From JBBQXK01 sp052387255 (lineage in GTDB: Bacteria; Pseudomonadota; Alphaproteobacteria; Rhodobacterales; Rhodobacteraceae), in NCBI GenBank assembly GCA_052387255.1, contig JBQTJI010000041.1:1-64000 (forward strand): a DNA stretch of 64,000 nt, in the 5' to 3' direction. Position numbers and translations under genes: made by a program. Each line of letters opens with the position of its first letter. Positions within the stretch are counted from its first letter, which is position 1. The notes beneath the pieces are model-generated. The model ran no database searches and was not told the origin of the DNA. It worked only from the letters and a program-made list of their open reading frames with translations. Of this stretch, positions 7,934-18,001 are shown in pieces.

Positions 7934-9019
7934 ATGCTGAAATTTGTCCTGCGACGCCTTGGCCTGATGATCCTGACGGCCTTTGCCCTGACCTTCGTCG
8001 TGTTCTTCCTGACGAACCTGGCCCCGAACCTGGAAAAGCTGGCGCGCACCGAAGGGTCGGTGCGGATGACCGACGACTCGGTCGCCGAATGGATCGTCCA
8101 GAACGGCCACGGCGGATCGATGATCGGGCGCTATGGCCAGTGGCTGGGCGCGCTGCCGGGCTGGACGCGCACCGACGAAAAGGGCGTGATGCGCGGCCGC
8201 TGCATCCGCGACGGGGCCGACCCGGCCTTTGCCCCGCGTTATTGCGGCATCATCCAGGGCGACTGGGGGCAATCGACGTTCTTCAAGGCCCCCGTCCTGA
8301 CCTCGCTGTCGGACAAGCTGGCCTCGACCGGCTGGCTGATGCTGGCGGTGATGCTGGTGATGGTGCCCGCCTCGCTGATCATCGGGGTGCTGTCGGGCAT
8401 GCGCGAAGGGTCGCGGCTGGACCGGTCGCTGTCGACCTTCTCCATCGCCTCGACCGCCACGCCCGAATACGTGTCGGGCGTGATCCTGGTGGCGCTGCTG
8501 GCCTCGCCCGTCGTGGGGCTGTCGCCGCTGTTGAACGAATGGGGCTGGATCGACAGCAAGACGCTGTTCCTCGGCACCGCCACGTCCGCCATGGACCAAA
8601 TCACCCTGTGGAACTTCGGCCTGCCGGTGCTGACCATCGCGCTCTATGGCATCGGCTACATCGCCCGCATGACGCGCGCCTCGATGACCGAGGTGATGGT
8701 GCAGCAATACATCCGCACCGCGCGGCTCAAGGGCGTGGCCTTCCGCCAGGTGGTCATGCGCCATGCCCTGCGCAATGCGCTGATCGCGCCCTTCACGGTG
8801 ATCATGCTGCAGTTTCCCTGGCTTCTGAACGGTGTCGTGATCGTGGAAACCCTGTTCAACTACAAGGGCTTCGGCTGGACGCTGGTGCAGGCCGCCGGGA
8901 ACAACGACATCAACCTGCTTTTGGGCTGTTCGGTCGTCGCCGTGTTCGTGGTGCTGGTGACGCAGCTGATCTCGGACATCGGCTATGTCTATCTGAACCC
9001 CCGCATCCGGCTGGCCTGA
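7934..9019 (+). CDS. DppB/OppB-type ABC permease
   Basis: First inner-membrane permease of the importer. It opens with the classic first transmembrane segment (MLKFVLRRLGLMILTAFALT). The binding-protein-dependent transport domain contains the EAA-like loop YIRTARLKGVAFRQVVMRHALRNALIAP that docks on the ATPase, then GVVIVETLFNYKGFGWTL. Total 361 residues. Between the first and second membrane spans there is a long periplasmic loop of about 100 residues (TEGSVRMTDDSVAEW to GDWGQSTFFKAPV), longer than in typical DppB. The gene starts at 7934 with an AGAGGTAG ribosome-binding site and is followed 12 bases later by the second permease. Confidence 0.88.
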   Translation: MLKFVLRRLGLMILTAFALTFVVFFLTNLAPNLEKLARTEGSVRMTDDSVAEWIVQNGHGGSMIGRYGQWLGALPGWTRTDEKGVMRGRCIRDGADPAFAPRYCGIIQGDWGQSTFFKAPVLTSLSDKLASTGWLMLAVMLVMVPASLIIGVLSGMREGSRLDRSLSTFSIASTATPEYVSGVILVALLASPVVGLSPLLNEWGWIDSKTLFLGTATSAMDQITLWNFGLPVLTIALYGIGYIARMTRASMTEVMVQQYIRTARLKGVAFRQVVMRHALRNALIAPFTVIMLQFPWLLNGVVIVETLFNYKGFGWTLVQAAGNNDINLLLGCSVVAVFVVLVTQLISDIGYVYLNPRIRLA

Positions 9020-9031
9020 GGAGGTACGCGC

Positions 9032-10465
9032 ATGGAACCCCTGACCTGGACCGGATCGCTCGGCCCCGTCCTGAACCCCCTTCTGATGGCCGGCTTCGCC
9101 CTGATGCTGCTGGCCTTCCTGGCCCGCATCCTGCTGGCCTTCGCCGCCCTGTTCGGGCTTGAGACCGAGGGCACGGTGCAGGCCGTCGGTGGCGGCGCGG
9201 CGGCGCGGACACGCGGCCTGTCCGACTATGTGACGCTGGCGATGACCTTCGGCCTCTACCTCGTGGTGGCGGTGGTGCTGGCCTACATTCTGCTGGGTCT
9301 GGTCCTGCCGACCGAGGCCAAGGGCATCGTGGGCCGGGCTTCAACCCAGTTCCTGCCGGTCTGGATCGCCCTGGCCGTGACATTCGCCCTGTCCTTCAAG
9401 TTCAAGCGCCGCCTCGGCCTCTATGGCAAGCTGTTCGACAGCCCCGTCGGCATGACCGGCTTTGCCATCGTGATGTTCTGGGTCTTTGCCGCGTTCTTCG
9501 CCGACATGATCGTCACGCACGATCCGCTGGCGCAACTGTCGGGGCTGAAGAACGCCGTGCCCGGCTCGGCGGTGGAAAACCCGGCGGAGGGCATCTATGC
9601 CTACTACCTCTTGGGCGGCGACCACCTGGCGCGCGACGTGTTCAGCCGCATGGTGATGGGGGCGCGGTCGGTGCTGTCCATCGCCCCTGCCGCCACGGCC
9701 TTTGCTTTCATGGTCGGCGTGACGCTCGGCCTGCCCGCCGGCTACTTCGGCGGCAAATTGGACACCATCCTGTCCTTCGTGTCAAACTTGGTGCTGGCCT
9801 TCCCGGTGATCCTGCTGTTCTACCTGCTGGTCACGCCCGAGATCCGCGACACCGGCATCCCCGTCGTTCTGGCGGCCGTGCTGTTCCTGTTCCCGATCAT
9901 CTTCTTCATCATCTTCTTCAACGCGCGCTACTTCACCGACCCGCCGAAGCGCAACATCTATGTCGGGATCACGCTGGTGATCGGCCTCTGGGCCTATTCG
10001 GGGCTGGCGTTCAACCTGGACCCGACGGGCGTCTTCTCGATGGACCCGAACCTGCTGAACGTCTTCGTCTCGGTGGTCTTCGTGAACTCGCCCACCGTCT
10101 ACCGCATCGTGCGCGGCATCGTCATGGACATTCGCGCGCGCGACTATGTGGCCGCCGGGCAGACGCGCGGCGAAGGCCCCTGGTACATCATGCTGTGGGA
10201 GATTCTGCCCAACGCGCGCGGCCCCCTGATCGTCGATTTCTGCCTGCGCATCGGCTACACGACGATCCTTCTCGGCACCCTCGGCTTCTTCGGCCTCGGC
10301 GTGTCGCCCGACAGCCCGGACTGGGGCTCGACCATTGACGACGGGCGCAAGCTTCTGTCGCTGTTCCCCCACCCCGCGATCGTGCCCGCCCTGTCGCTGA
10401 TGAGCCTGGTCCTCGGCCTGAACCTCCTCGCCGATGGCCTGCGCGAAGAAAGCCTGCGCGACTGA
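9032..10465 (+). CDS. DppC/OppC-type ABC permease with an N-terminal membrane extension
   Basis: Second permease of the importer. A strong GAGGAGGT ribosome-binding site precedes the ATG. The C-terminal ~330 residues carry the DppC pattern: FDSPVGMTGFAIVMFWVF, then LLGGDHLARDVFSRMVMGARSVLSI (the conserved GTD-x-x-GRDV type block), and an EAA-like loop ARDYVAAGQTRGEGPWYIMLWEILPN. At 477 residues it is longer than common DppC (about 300). The extra ~130 N-terminal residues hold about three hydrophobic segments, and a further insertion (PVILLFYLLVTPEIRDTG to YVGITLVIGLW) adds membrane spans. The extension is unexplained. Confidence 0.86.
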   Translation: MEPLTWTGSLGPVLNPLLMAGFALMLLAFLARILLAFAALFGLETEGTVQAVGGGAAARTRGLSDYVTLAMTFGLYLVVAVVLAYILLGLVLPTEAKGIVGRASTQFLPVWIALAVTFALSFKFKRRLGLYGKLFDSPVGMTGFAIVMFWVFAAFFADMIVTHDPLAQLSGLKNAVPGSAVENPAEGIYAYYLLGGDHLARDVFSRMVMGARSVLSIAPAATAFAFMVGVTLGLPAGYFGGKLDTILSFVSNLVLAFPVILLFYLLVTPEIRDTGIPVVLAAVLFLFPIIFFIIFFNARYFTDPPKRNIYVGITLVIGLWAYSGLAFNLDPTGVFSMDPNLLNVFVSVVFVNSPTVYRIVRGIVMDIRARDYVAAGQTRGEGPWYIMLWEILPNARGPLIVDFCLRIGYTTILLGTLGFFGLGVSPDSPDWGSTIDDGRKLLSLFPHPAIVPALSLMSLVLGLNLLADGLREESLRD

Positions 10466-10492
10466 TGCGCCCTTCTGTTGTCCCCAAGTATC

Positions 10493-10518
10493 CCGGGGGT
10501 CCGGGGACTGGCCCCCGG
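10493..10518 (+). other. Intergenic hairpin between permease and ATPase genes
   Basis: CCGGGGG (10493-10499) pairs with CCCCCGG (10512-10518) around a 12-base loop in the 84-base gap before the ATPase gene. It has no T tract, so it is more likely an mRNA stability or processing element, or a short dispersed repeat, than a terminator. Confidence 0.3.
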
Positions 10519-10549
10519 TCCTGCACCCATCGCTAGCACGAGGCCCGCC

Positions 10550-12640
10550 ATGACGAATGCCGCCGACTGGGACAAGACCAAGCCCATCCTCGAGATCACC
10601 AACCTGTCGATCAGCTTTTTCACCCGCCTGCGCGAGATTCCGGCGGTGATGGATTTCTCCTGCACCGTCATGGCGGGCGAGGCGATGGGGCTGGTCGGCG
10701 AATCGGGCTGCGGCAAGTCCACCGTGGCACTCGCCGTCATGCGCGACCTGGGCAAAAACGGGCGCATCGTGGCCGGGTCCATCAAGTTCAAGGGCCGTGA
10801 TCTCGTCGGCATGGGCGACGACGAGCTGCGCCAGCTGCGCGGGTCCGAGATTGCCATGATCTATCAGGAACCGATGGCGTCCCTGAACCCGGCGATGAAG
10901 ATCGGCGCGCAACTGGCCGAGGTGCCGATGATTCACGAAGGGATGAGCAAGGACGACGCCTGGAAGCTGGCGCGCCAGATCGTCGCCGACGTGCGCCTGC
11001 CCGACCCGGACCGCATCATCAACGCCTATCCGCACCAGCTGTCGGGCGGCCAGCAGCAGCGCATCGTCATCGCCATGGCGCTGATGTCAAAGCCGGCACT
11101 CCTGATCCTGGACGAACCCACCACCGCGCTGGACGTGACGGTCGAGGCGGGGATCGTCGATCTCGTCAAGGACCTGGGCCACAAGTACGGCACCTCGATG
11201 CTGTTCATCAGCCACAACCTCGGGTTGGTGATGGACGTCTGCGACCGCCTCTGCGTGATGTATTCGGGCGAGGCGGTGGAAACGGGCAATGTGCGCGAAG
11301 TCTTCGACAAGATGCGCCATCCCTACACGCAGGCGCTGTTCCGCAGTATCCCCCTGCCCGGTGCCGACAAGAACAGCCGCCCGCTGGTCGCCATTCCCGG
11401 CAACTTCCCCCTGCCCCACGAACGCCCGAACGGGTGCAACTTCGGCCCGCGCTGCAGCTATTTCGAGAAGGGGCGATGCGATGCCGCCGAGGTGCCGATG
11501 TCTCCGGTGCCCTACGGTGACCGCCACGGATCGCGCTGCGTGAAATGGGCCGAGATCGACTGGGACAAGCCCCCGGTCGTCGTCAAGGGGGCCGAGAAGA
11601 CGCCCGTGGGCGACGTCGTGCTGCGCATGGAGGATTTGCGCAAGTACTACGAAGTGTCCAAGGGGGCCTTCGGCGGTGGCGTCAAGAAGGTGGTCAAGGC
11701 GAACGAGACCTTGAGTTTCGAGGCGCGCGAGGGCGAGACTTTGGCCATCGTGGGCGAATCGGGCTGCGGCAAGTCGACCTTCGCCAAGGTGCTGATGGGG
11801 CTGGAAACCGCCACCTCAGGCAAGATTTTCCTCTACAACCAGGACATCCAGGACACCGCCATCGAAAAGCGCAGCGTCGATACGGTGTCGTCGGTGCAGA
11901 TGGTGTTCCAGAACCCCTTCGACACGCTGAACCCGTCGATGACCGTCGGCCGCCAGATCATCCGCGCGCTGGAGATTTTCGGCGAGGGCAAGTCGGACGA
12001 GGACCGCCGCAACCGGATGCTGGAGCTTCTGGACCTGGTGAAACTGCCCCGCCAGTTCGCCGAACGCATGCCGCGCCAGTTGTCGGGCGGCCAGAAACAG
12101 CGCGTCGGCATCGCGCGGGCCTTTGCCGGGGGGGCCAAGGTGGTGGTGGCGGATGAACCCGTGTCGGCGCTGGACGTCAGCGTGCAGGCTGCCGTGACCG
12201 ACCTTCTGATGGACATCCAGCGCAAGAACCGCACGACGCTGCTGTTCATTTCGCATGACCTGTCCATCGTGCGGTATCTCAGCGACCGGGTGATGGTGAT
12301 GTACCTCGGCCATGTGGTGGAACTGGGCACCACCGACCAGGTGTTCCAGCCCCCCTACCACCCCTACACCGAGGCGCTCCTGTCGGCCGTCCCCATCGCC
12401 GACACCAAGGTGAAGAAGAAGCGCATCGTGCTGGAGGGCGACATCCCCTCCGCCATGAACCCACCCCCCGGCTGCCCCTTCCAGACCCGCTGCCGGTGGA
12501 AGTCGCAGGTGCCGGGCGGGTTGTGCGACACGGTGATGCCCGCGAACAAGACGCTGGACAACGGCCACCAGATCAAGTGCCACCTGTCGGACGACATCCT
12601 CTACAGCATGGAGCCGGTGATCACGATCGCGGCGGAGTAG
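10550..12640 (+). CDS. Fused DppD-DppF-type ABC ATPase
   Basis: Energises the importer. Two complete ATPase domains are joined in one 696-residue chain. Domain 1: Walker A GESGCGKST, signature LSGGQQQR, Walker B LLILDEPTTALDV, then the oligopeptide C-terminal zone with cysteines (GCNFGPRCSYFEKGRCD). Domain 2: Walker A GESGCGKST, signature LSGGQKQR, Walker B VVVADEPVSALDV, and a similar Cys-containing tail (GCPFQTRCRWKSQ and GLCDTV). In characterised DppD/OppD proteins such tails can hold an iron-sulfur cluster. Each domain has its Q-loop and H-switch (SHNLGL, SHDLSI). The start at 10550 is chosen because it places a normal leader before the first domain. It is the last gene of the importer operon. 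Confidence 0.9.
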   Translation: MTNAADWDKTKPILEITNLSISFFTRLREIPAVMDFSCTVMAGEAMGLVGESGCGKSTVALAVMRDLGKNGRIVAGSIKFKGRDLVGMGDDELRQLRGSEIAMIYQEPMASLNPAMKIGAQLAEVPMIHEGMSKDDAWKLARQIVADVRLPDPDRIINAYPHQLSGGQQQRIVIAMALMSKPALLILDEPTTALDVTVEAGIVDLVKDLGHKYGTSMLFISHNLGLVMDVCDRLCVMYSGEAVETGNVREVFDKMRHPYTQALFRSIPLPGADKNSRPLVAIPGNFPLPHERPNGCNFGPRCSYFEKGRCDAAEVPMSPVPYGDRHGSRCVKWAEIDWDKPPVVVKGAEKTPVGDVVLRMEDLRKYYEVSKGAFGGGVKKVVKANETLSFEAREGETLAIVGESGCGKSTFAKVLMGLETATSGKIFLYNQDIQDTAIEKRSVDTVSSVQMVFQNPFDTLNPSMTVGRQIIRALEIFGEGKSDEDRRNRMLELLDLVKLPRQFAERMPRQLSGGQKQRVGIARAFAGGAKVVVADEPVSALDVSVQAAVTDLLMDIQRKNRTTLLFISHDLSIVRYLSDRVMVMYLGHVVELGTTDQVFQPPYHPYTEALLSAVPIADTKVKKKRIVLEGDIPSAMNPPPGCPFQTRCRWKSQVPGGLCDTVMPANKTLDNGHQIKCHLSDDILYSMEPVITIAAE

Positions 12641-12664
12641 GTCAGGGACAGTCGGTCGCGATCT

Positions 12665-12724
12665 TGCGTAGGGTGGGTTTTAACCCACCAGTGGGCAACG
12701 GTGGGTTGAAACCCACTCTACGCA
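12665..12724. repeat. Double-palindrome repeat, variant type
   Basis: Two 24-base arms (12666-12689 and 12700-12723) are reverse complements with two mismatches around a 10-base loop, and one more pair closes the ends. Each arm is itself a palindrome: left GGTGGGTT-TT-AACCCACC, right GGTGGGTT-GA-AACCCACT. It lies 25 bases past the stop of the importer ATPase gene. The architecture matches the three repeats at 17891, 27841 and 57005 although the inner sequence differs. It may act as a transcription terminator or mRNA end. No other content is seen in the gap to the next gene. Confidence 0.75.
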
Positions 12725-12801
12725 TTCAGACCACGCCATCGACTTCCTTGCTGCGCAATGCTATTTTCAAACTGGCACTTGCTTCGGGATGGAGGTTATT
12801 C

Positions 12802-13203
12802 TTGTTTAAGATACTCAACTATATCTTTGCAAAGATCAATGGTGTTTCCACAATTAGCGAGTATTGCAGGGGTTCAGTTTCTGCGGTTTTGCAAAGAAAC
12901 AACATCGTCGTTGGAACGATTGCATGTAACGCGGTAGACCGCAGCGAAAACGATCCACGTCTTATGGAGAGAGTCTATATCGGTACCGGACAATTAAATG
13001 GTGAGGCCGTGGCATTTGTGGTGATGATCGACGAAAGCGCTGGAATACCATTCGGTTATCTTGTGAGTGAAAGCAATATTCACCGGGTGGATGAGCTAAA
13101 GAGGCAGTATCTCAAGCTAAGGAGAGACGGAATTTCATTCAATCGGTTTTTTATGTTTATTTTAGGCGAGCTTGGGGAGGAAGAGGAGCTACATTCAGAC
13201 TAA
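12802..13203 (+). CDS. AT-rich orphan protein of unknown function
   Basis: I do not recognise this 133-residue protein. The start is TTG at 12802, with GGAGG six bases upstream. The N-terminus (FKILNYIFAKINGV) is hydrophobic to amphipathic. The middle has a compact alternating pattern (RVYIGTGQLNGEAVAFVVMIDE, then FGYLVSES) suggesting a small beta domain, followed by a charged helix (VDELKRQYLKLRRDG), and it ends in a Glu-rich tail. Base composition from about 12740 to 13250 is clearly lower in G+C than all neighbours, and codon use is unlike them (many AAT, TTT, ATA codons), which points to recent acquisition. It sits in the accessory patch downstream of der. Confidence 0.6.
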   Translation: MFKILNYIFAKINGVSTISEYCRGSVSAVLQRNNIVVGTIACNAVDRSENDPRLMERVYIGTGQLNGEAVAFVVMIDESAGIPFGYLVSESNIHRVDELKRQYLKLRRDGISFNRFFMFILGELGEEEELHSD

Positions 13204-13309
13204 AGTGATTAGAAAAGTTCATTGCTTCATTGAGTAGGGTGCGCATGAGTGCGCCGTGCTTCCGTCGCAGGAATAGGTGTGTTTAAGCGCGCGCGCCTAT
13301 AGTTACCCC

Positions 13310-13495
13310 TCAGGTAGGTATTTCTGCACCTGGTCCACCACGCACCATTTGCTCACATCGCCGGGCCAGACCGGTGGTCTCGTCATACGCCGCGTGATCC
13401 GTGGTGCTGTCCTTGATGGCCGCGCGAAGTCCCTTTGCGATCAGGGTCAGTTCGCGATGCGTGAATGTCAGCCTGTAGGTACGCGGCGATGTCAC
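13310..13495 (-). CDS. Small orphan protein
   Basis: A 61-residue frame starting GTG with AGGT nine bases upstream (GAGGTAACACC before the GTG). The product (TYRLTFTHRELTLIAKGLRA, then AAYDETTGLARRCEQMV) looks like a short strand followed by two amphipathic helices. No family is recognised. It lies inside the accessory patch, downstream of the partial der copy. Coding status is moderate: the ribosome-binding site and coherent composition support it, but it is short. Confidence 0.4.
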   Translation of the reverse strand: MTSPRTYRLTFTHRELTLIAKGLRAAIKDSTTDHAAYDETTGLARRCEQMVRGGPGAEIPT

Positions 13496-13550
13496 GGTGT
13501 TACCTCATCGGGTAGGATTTGTTCCCCCTTCTATAAAGGAGCTTGTCCCC

Positions 13551-13687
13551 CTACTCCAGATGCTTCCGCAACCGGCTCGGCGTCCCCCAGTTCTTCGTGT
13601 TCTTGTATGGGTTCGAGGCGGCCTGGCTGCGCAGGAACAGCCTGATCGGCGCGCCCGGCATCTCGAAATGGTCGCGCAGGCCGTTCA
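13551..13687 (-). pseudogene. Duplicated 3' end of der
   Basis: This 137-bp segment matches the last 137 bp of the intact der gene (14153-14289) at about 126 positions with no gap, including the stop codon. It encodes NGLRDHFEMPG followed by the Der C-terminal KH-domain end with three amino-acid changes. The first ~55 bases from the stop side differ at a single position. Upstream of 13687 the similarity stops abruptly. The two copies are direct repeats separated by 465 bp that hold two small membrane-protein genes. The layout resembles the left and right ends of an element inserted into a gene 3' end, but no integrase is present. Confidence 0.8.
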
Positions 13688-13748
13688 GCAACCCTGCCGC
13701 TGTCGCAGCACCGTGGAACCGGCGATTGTGATGTCGCCGGACCACCAC

Positions 13749-13907
13749 CTACTCGGCGGGCCGCTTGGCAGCGGCCTCTGCCGCCTCTTCCGCATCGACG
13801 CGGTCCATGTAGCGGCCATGGATGTAATATGCAGCGATGCCGATGGCTATCACCAGCATGGGCATTCCGACGTTGGCAAACAGGTAGAGGTTCCAGTCCA
13901 TCGCCAT
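13749..13907 (-). CDS. Small single-span membrane protein
   Basis: A 52-residue protein with one predicted transmembrane helix (LYLFANVGMPMLVIAIGIAAYYIHGRY) and an acidic-basic, Ala/Glu-rich tail. The ATG overlaps the stop of the preceding gene by one base (TGATG), so the two are translationally coupled. No family can be assigned with confidence. The pair lies between the intact der 3' end and its partial copy and is probably cargo of the event that made the duplication. Confidence 0.55.
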   Translation of the reverse strand: MAMDWNLYLFANVGMPMLVIAIGIAAYYIHGRYMDRVDAEEAAEAAAKRPAE

Positions 13908-14143
13908 CAACCTTTCAGTCGTCGCAGCACCATCTGCGCCACCATATGTAGGACAAAAGCGGCCAGAATCCAACCCAGAACGCCCGGCGCAAGCGACGCG
14001 GGCGATGTGGCCGCACCAAACCCGCCAATATTGTAGAGCCATGCCGCCAGAGGCGTGGCCACCCCGACCGTGAAGCAGGCCGTCGAGGCCCGGTCGAGGG
14101 CGTTGGCCAACAGCTTCGTGCGTTCGTTTCCGACGAGTGACAT
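13907..14143 (-). CDS. Small two-span membrane protein
   Basis: A 78-residue protein with an N-terminal GNERTKLLANALD segment, two hydrophobic stretches (STACFTVGVATPLAAWLYNIGGF and PGVLGWILAAFVLHMVAQMVL) and a basic end. It begins 9 bases after the der stop and overlaps the next small gene by one base. The GNERxKL-type N-terminus recalls small two-span proteins found in accessory regions of other alphaproteobacteria, but this is from memory and I cannot name a family. Function unknown. Confidence 0.55.
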   Translation of the reverse strand: MSLVGNERTKLLANALDRASTACFTVGVATPLAAWLYNIGGFGAATSPASLAPGVLGWILAAFVLHMVAQMVLRRLKG

Positions 14144-14152
14144 CTACAAACC

Positions 14153-15610
<1,458 letters not shown>

Positions 15611-15653
15611 GTCGCCCTCATTGCGAAAGGCGCTGCCTTACACGGGGCGTGCG

Positions 15654-17003
15654 TCAGCGGAAAGCGTGAAGTTGCCCCTTGGCCCCCAGCACGAACAGCA
15701 GGCCCCCCGCCAGCGCGGGCTGGCTGGCCGCCCCGCCGGGAATCTCGGCGGTTGCCGTCATCGTGCCGTCCACGGGGTTGAACAGCCGGACCAGCCCGTC
15801 GCCCGACACCACGACCAGCCGCCCGCCCGCCAGCACCGGACCGAAATGCGCCGTGATTTCCTGCCGCTTGCGGGGCTTGTCCTTGAGGAAATAGGGCATC
15901 TCCACGGACCAGACGGTGTCGCCGGTGGCCGCATCCAGCCGCACAAGACGGGCCTCGTCGTTCACCAGATAGACGGCGCCACCGACCACCAGCACCGGGC
16001 CATAGGCCCCGTCCCTGGCCGTCCACAGCCGCTTGCCGGTCTCGGTCTCGACCGCCATGGTGCGGCCCGACTGGTTGCCGACATAGGTGACCGCCCCCGC
16101 CACCACCGGATCGCCGGTGATTTCGCTGACCCCGGCATAGGCCCGGCCCCGGCGTTCGCCTGCGACCGTGGATGTCCATTGGGGAGTGCCGGTTTCGCGT
16201 TCCACCGCCGAAACCTCGCCGCTGGCGAAGGGGAACATGACCGTGGCACCCGCCACGGCCGGAGCCGAGGACGCCAGCATCCCCGAGGCGGTCGGCGTGC
16301 CCGGCACGGTCCACAGCACGCGCCCGGTGTCGGCGCGCACCGCCCAGCCGGAACTGTCGCGCCCGACCGCATAGACCACGCCGCCGTCCACCGCCGGGGC
16401 CCCGGTGATGGTCGAGGTCAGCCGCTGCCGCCAGGCGACGGCCCCCGATGCGGGGTCAAGCGCCACGATCTCGCCATAGCTTGTCGTCGCGAACAGCCGC
16501 CCCTCGCCAAAGGCGAGGCCGCCGCCGGACAGCACGGTGCCGTCGAAATCGGGCGTCAGCGGCACCGACCACAGCACCGCGCCACCGGTGGAAACGGCGG
16601 TCACGCGCGATTCGGCGTCGATGGTGAAGACGCGCCCGCCCGCCACCACGGGGGCCGCCGAGATGCGCGACCGCCGACTGTTGCCCGCGCCCACATCCGC
16701 CGTCCAGACCCGCACGGGCGCGCCCGACAGGCTGGCGTGGGGGGGCAGGTGGCGCACGTTGCCCGCGCGCTGCGGCCAGTCGGCGTTGCCCTGCACGGGC
16801 GGCAGGCCGACGGGTTCGGCCCGGTTCGCCACCAGGTTCGTCGTGTCGACCAGAGGGGCCGCGCCCTCGACCGGTTCGCTGGCGGACAGGTCGGCGCGGG
16901 TGTCGAAACGCTCGCCCTCCAGCACCACCTCGCGCGGGGCGCATGCCGTCAGCAGCAACACCCCGGCCAGCCCCAACGTCCACGCCACAGGCCGCATCGT
17001 CAT
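15654..17003 (-). CDS. bamB: BamB-like outer-membrane lipoprotein with PQQ repeats
   Basis: Probable beta-barrel assembly accessory lipoprotein. The start at 17003 gives a signal peptide with a lipobox (LLTAC) near residue 20, so the protein is lipid-anchored. The rest is a beta-propeller built of PQQ-like repeats, seen as recurring WxVP or WSVP strands with GxxVYAV elements: VLWSVPLTP, AVAWRQRL, VLWTVPGT, PQWTSTV, RLWTARDG, TVWSVEMP. Total 449 residues. It precedes der, and this yfgM-bamB-der order is common in proteobacteria, supporting the call. Confidence 0.85.
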   Translation of the reverse strand: MTMRPVAWTLGLAGVLLLTACAPREVVLEGERFDTRADLSASEPVEGAAPLVDTTNLVANRAEPVGLPPVQGNADWPQRAGNVRHLPPHASLSGAPVRVWTADVGAGNSRRSRISAAPVVAGGRVFTIDAESRVTAVSTGGAVLWSVPLTPDFDGTVLSGGGLAFGEGRLFATTSYGEIVALDPASGAVAWRQRLTSTITGAPAVDGGVVYAVGRDSSGWAVRADTGRVLWTVPGTPTASGMLASSAPAVAGATVMFPFASGEVSAVERETGTPQWTSTVAGERRGRAYAGVSEITGDPVVAGAVTYVGNQSGRTMAVETETGKRLWTARDGAYGPVLVVGGAVYLVNDEARLVRLDAATGDTVWSVEMPYFLKDKPRKRQEITAHFGPVLAGGRLVVVSGDGLVRLFNPVDGTMTATAEIPGGAASQPALAGGLLFVLGAKGQLHAFR

Positions 17004-17031
17004 CGCTGGGTGTCCCCCGTGGCTGTGCCCA

Positions 17032-17718
17032 TCAGTCCTGCGCAACGTCGCCTCCGGGCGGGGAGGCGGCATCTGCCGGGTCCGGCTTTTCACCAAGCGC
17101 CAGCAGCATCTGCGATGCCCTGCGGCGCAGTCCGGGGGGTGCCTCCTGATCCTCGACCAGCCCGGACAGGGCGGTGACCGCCGCTGCGCGGTCGCCGGTT
17201 TCCAGCGCCAGATAGGCCAGCTGCTCGACCGCCAGCGGACGGAAGGCGCGGCCCGGCGTGGCCAGGGGGTCGAGTGCCGCGCGGCGCTCGGCGGCGGGCA
17301 GGTCCGAGCCCATCAGGATGACGCGGCGCAAGGTCGCCAGATCACGATAGGGCAGGCCTGCGCCCGGATCGGCGATCAGCGCGTCGAGTGCGGCCAGCGT
17401 CGCCACGCGGTCCTGGCCGGGGTCCGAGGCGGCGAGCAAGAACTGCACCGCGCGCCGCGCGTCGTCGGCAGGGACGGCCGTCAGGGCCGCACGCCGCGCC
17501 TCGGGCGTGTCGGCGTCCAGCGCCGCCAGCAGGCCGTCGCCGAATGCCTGCGCCGTGGCGCGCGCGCGGGCCTTTTGCCATTCCGTCCAGGCCGCCCCGC
17601 CCACCACCGCCAGGATCGCCACCACCGCGATCCAGCCATACTTGCGGAACAGCGCGAACAGGCGGTCGCGGCGAACCTCCTCGGTCACCTCTTCGATGAA
17701 ACTGTCGGGATTGCTCAC
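17032..17718 (-). CDS. YfgM-like tetratricopeptide membrane protein
   Basis: A 228-residue protein with a short cytoplasmic N-terminus (SFIEEVTEEVRRDRLFALFRKYG), one transmembrane helix (residues 28-45, IAVVAILAVVGGAAW) and a helical repeat domain rich in Ala and Leu. The layout matches the YfgM family, which in E. coli associates with the SecYEG translocon and periplasmic chaperones. The gene lies 28 bases upstream of bamB and then der, as in other proteobacteria, so the three are probably co-transcribed. The function is by family and context only. Confidence 0.75.
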   Translation of the reverse strand: MSNPDSFIEEVTEEVRRDRLFALFRKYGWIAVVAILAVVGGAAWTEWQKARARATAQAFGDGLLAALDADTPEARRAALTAVPADDARRAVQFLLAASDPGQDRVATLAALDALIADPGAGLPYRDLATLRRVILMGSDLPAAERRAALDPLATPGRAFRPLAVEQLAYLALETGDRAAAVTALSGLVEDQEAPPGLRRRASQMLLALGEKPDPADAASPPGGDVAQD

Positions 17719-17890
17719 GCCGGCCTTCTCCTTGCCCTTGGCCCTGCTTACACGCGCAGGCTTGCCCTTGCCAAGCCCTGCCCCCGCTGTGGCCGATCAA
17801 TCGGCGGCGACGCTCCGCTGCGGTGCCGGGGCGGGCCACGGCACCCTGCGCCATGACGACTGAATCCGCGCGGGGCCTGGTGCGCCGTGA

Positions 17891-17953
17891 CGTCGGGTGG
17901 GTGCTTGCACGCACCGCGCGCGCCGGCCGGTGCGTGCAAGCACGCACCCTACC
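17891..17953. repeat. Double-palindrome repeat, copy 1
   Basis: Two 26-base arms (17891-17916 and 17928-17953) pair with three mismatches around an 11-base loop. Each arm contains its own palindrome GTGCxTGC-TT/AA-GCACGCAC. The right arm is identical to that of the copy at 27841 over 26 bases. It lies in the 283-base gap between the sulfotransferase-like gene stop (18002) and the yfgM-like gene start. Nothing else is recognised in that gap. Confidence 0.85.
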
Positions 17954-18001
17954 CCACGGCGGCAGTGTTGCAGCCCGGTCGACGGGCCAAGTCCGATGGC
18001 C

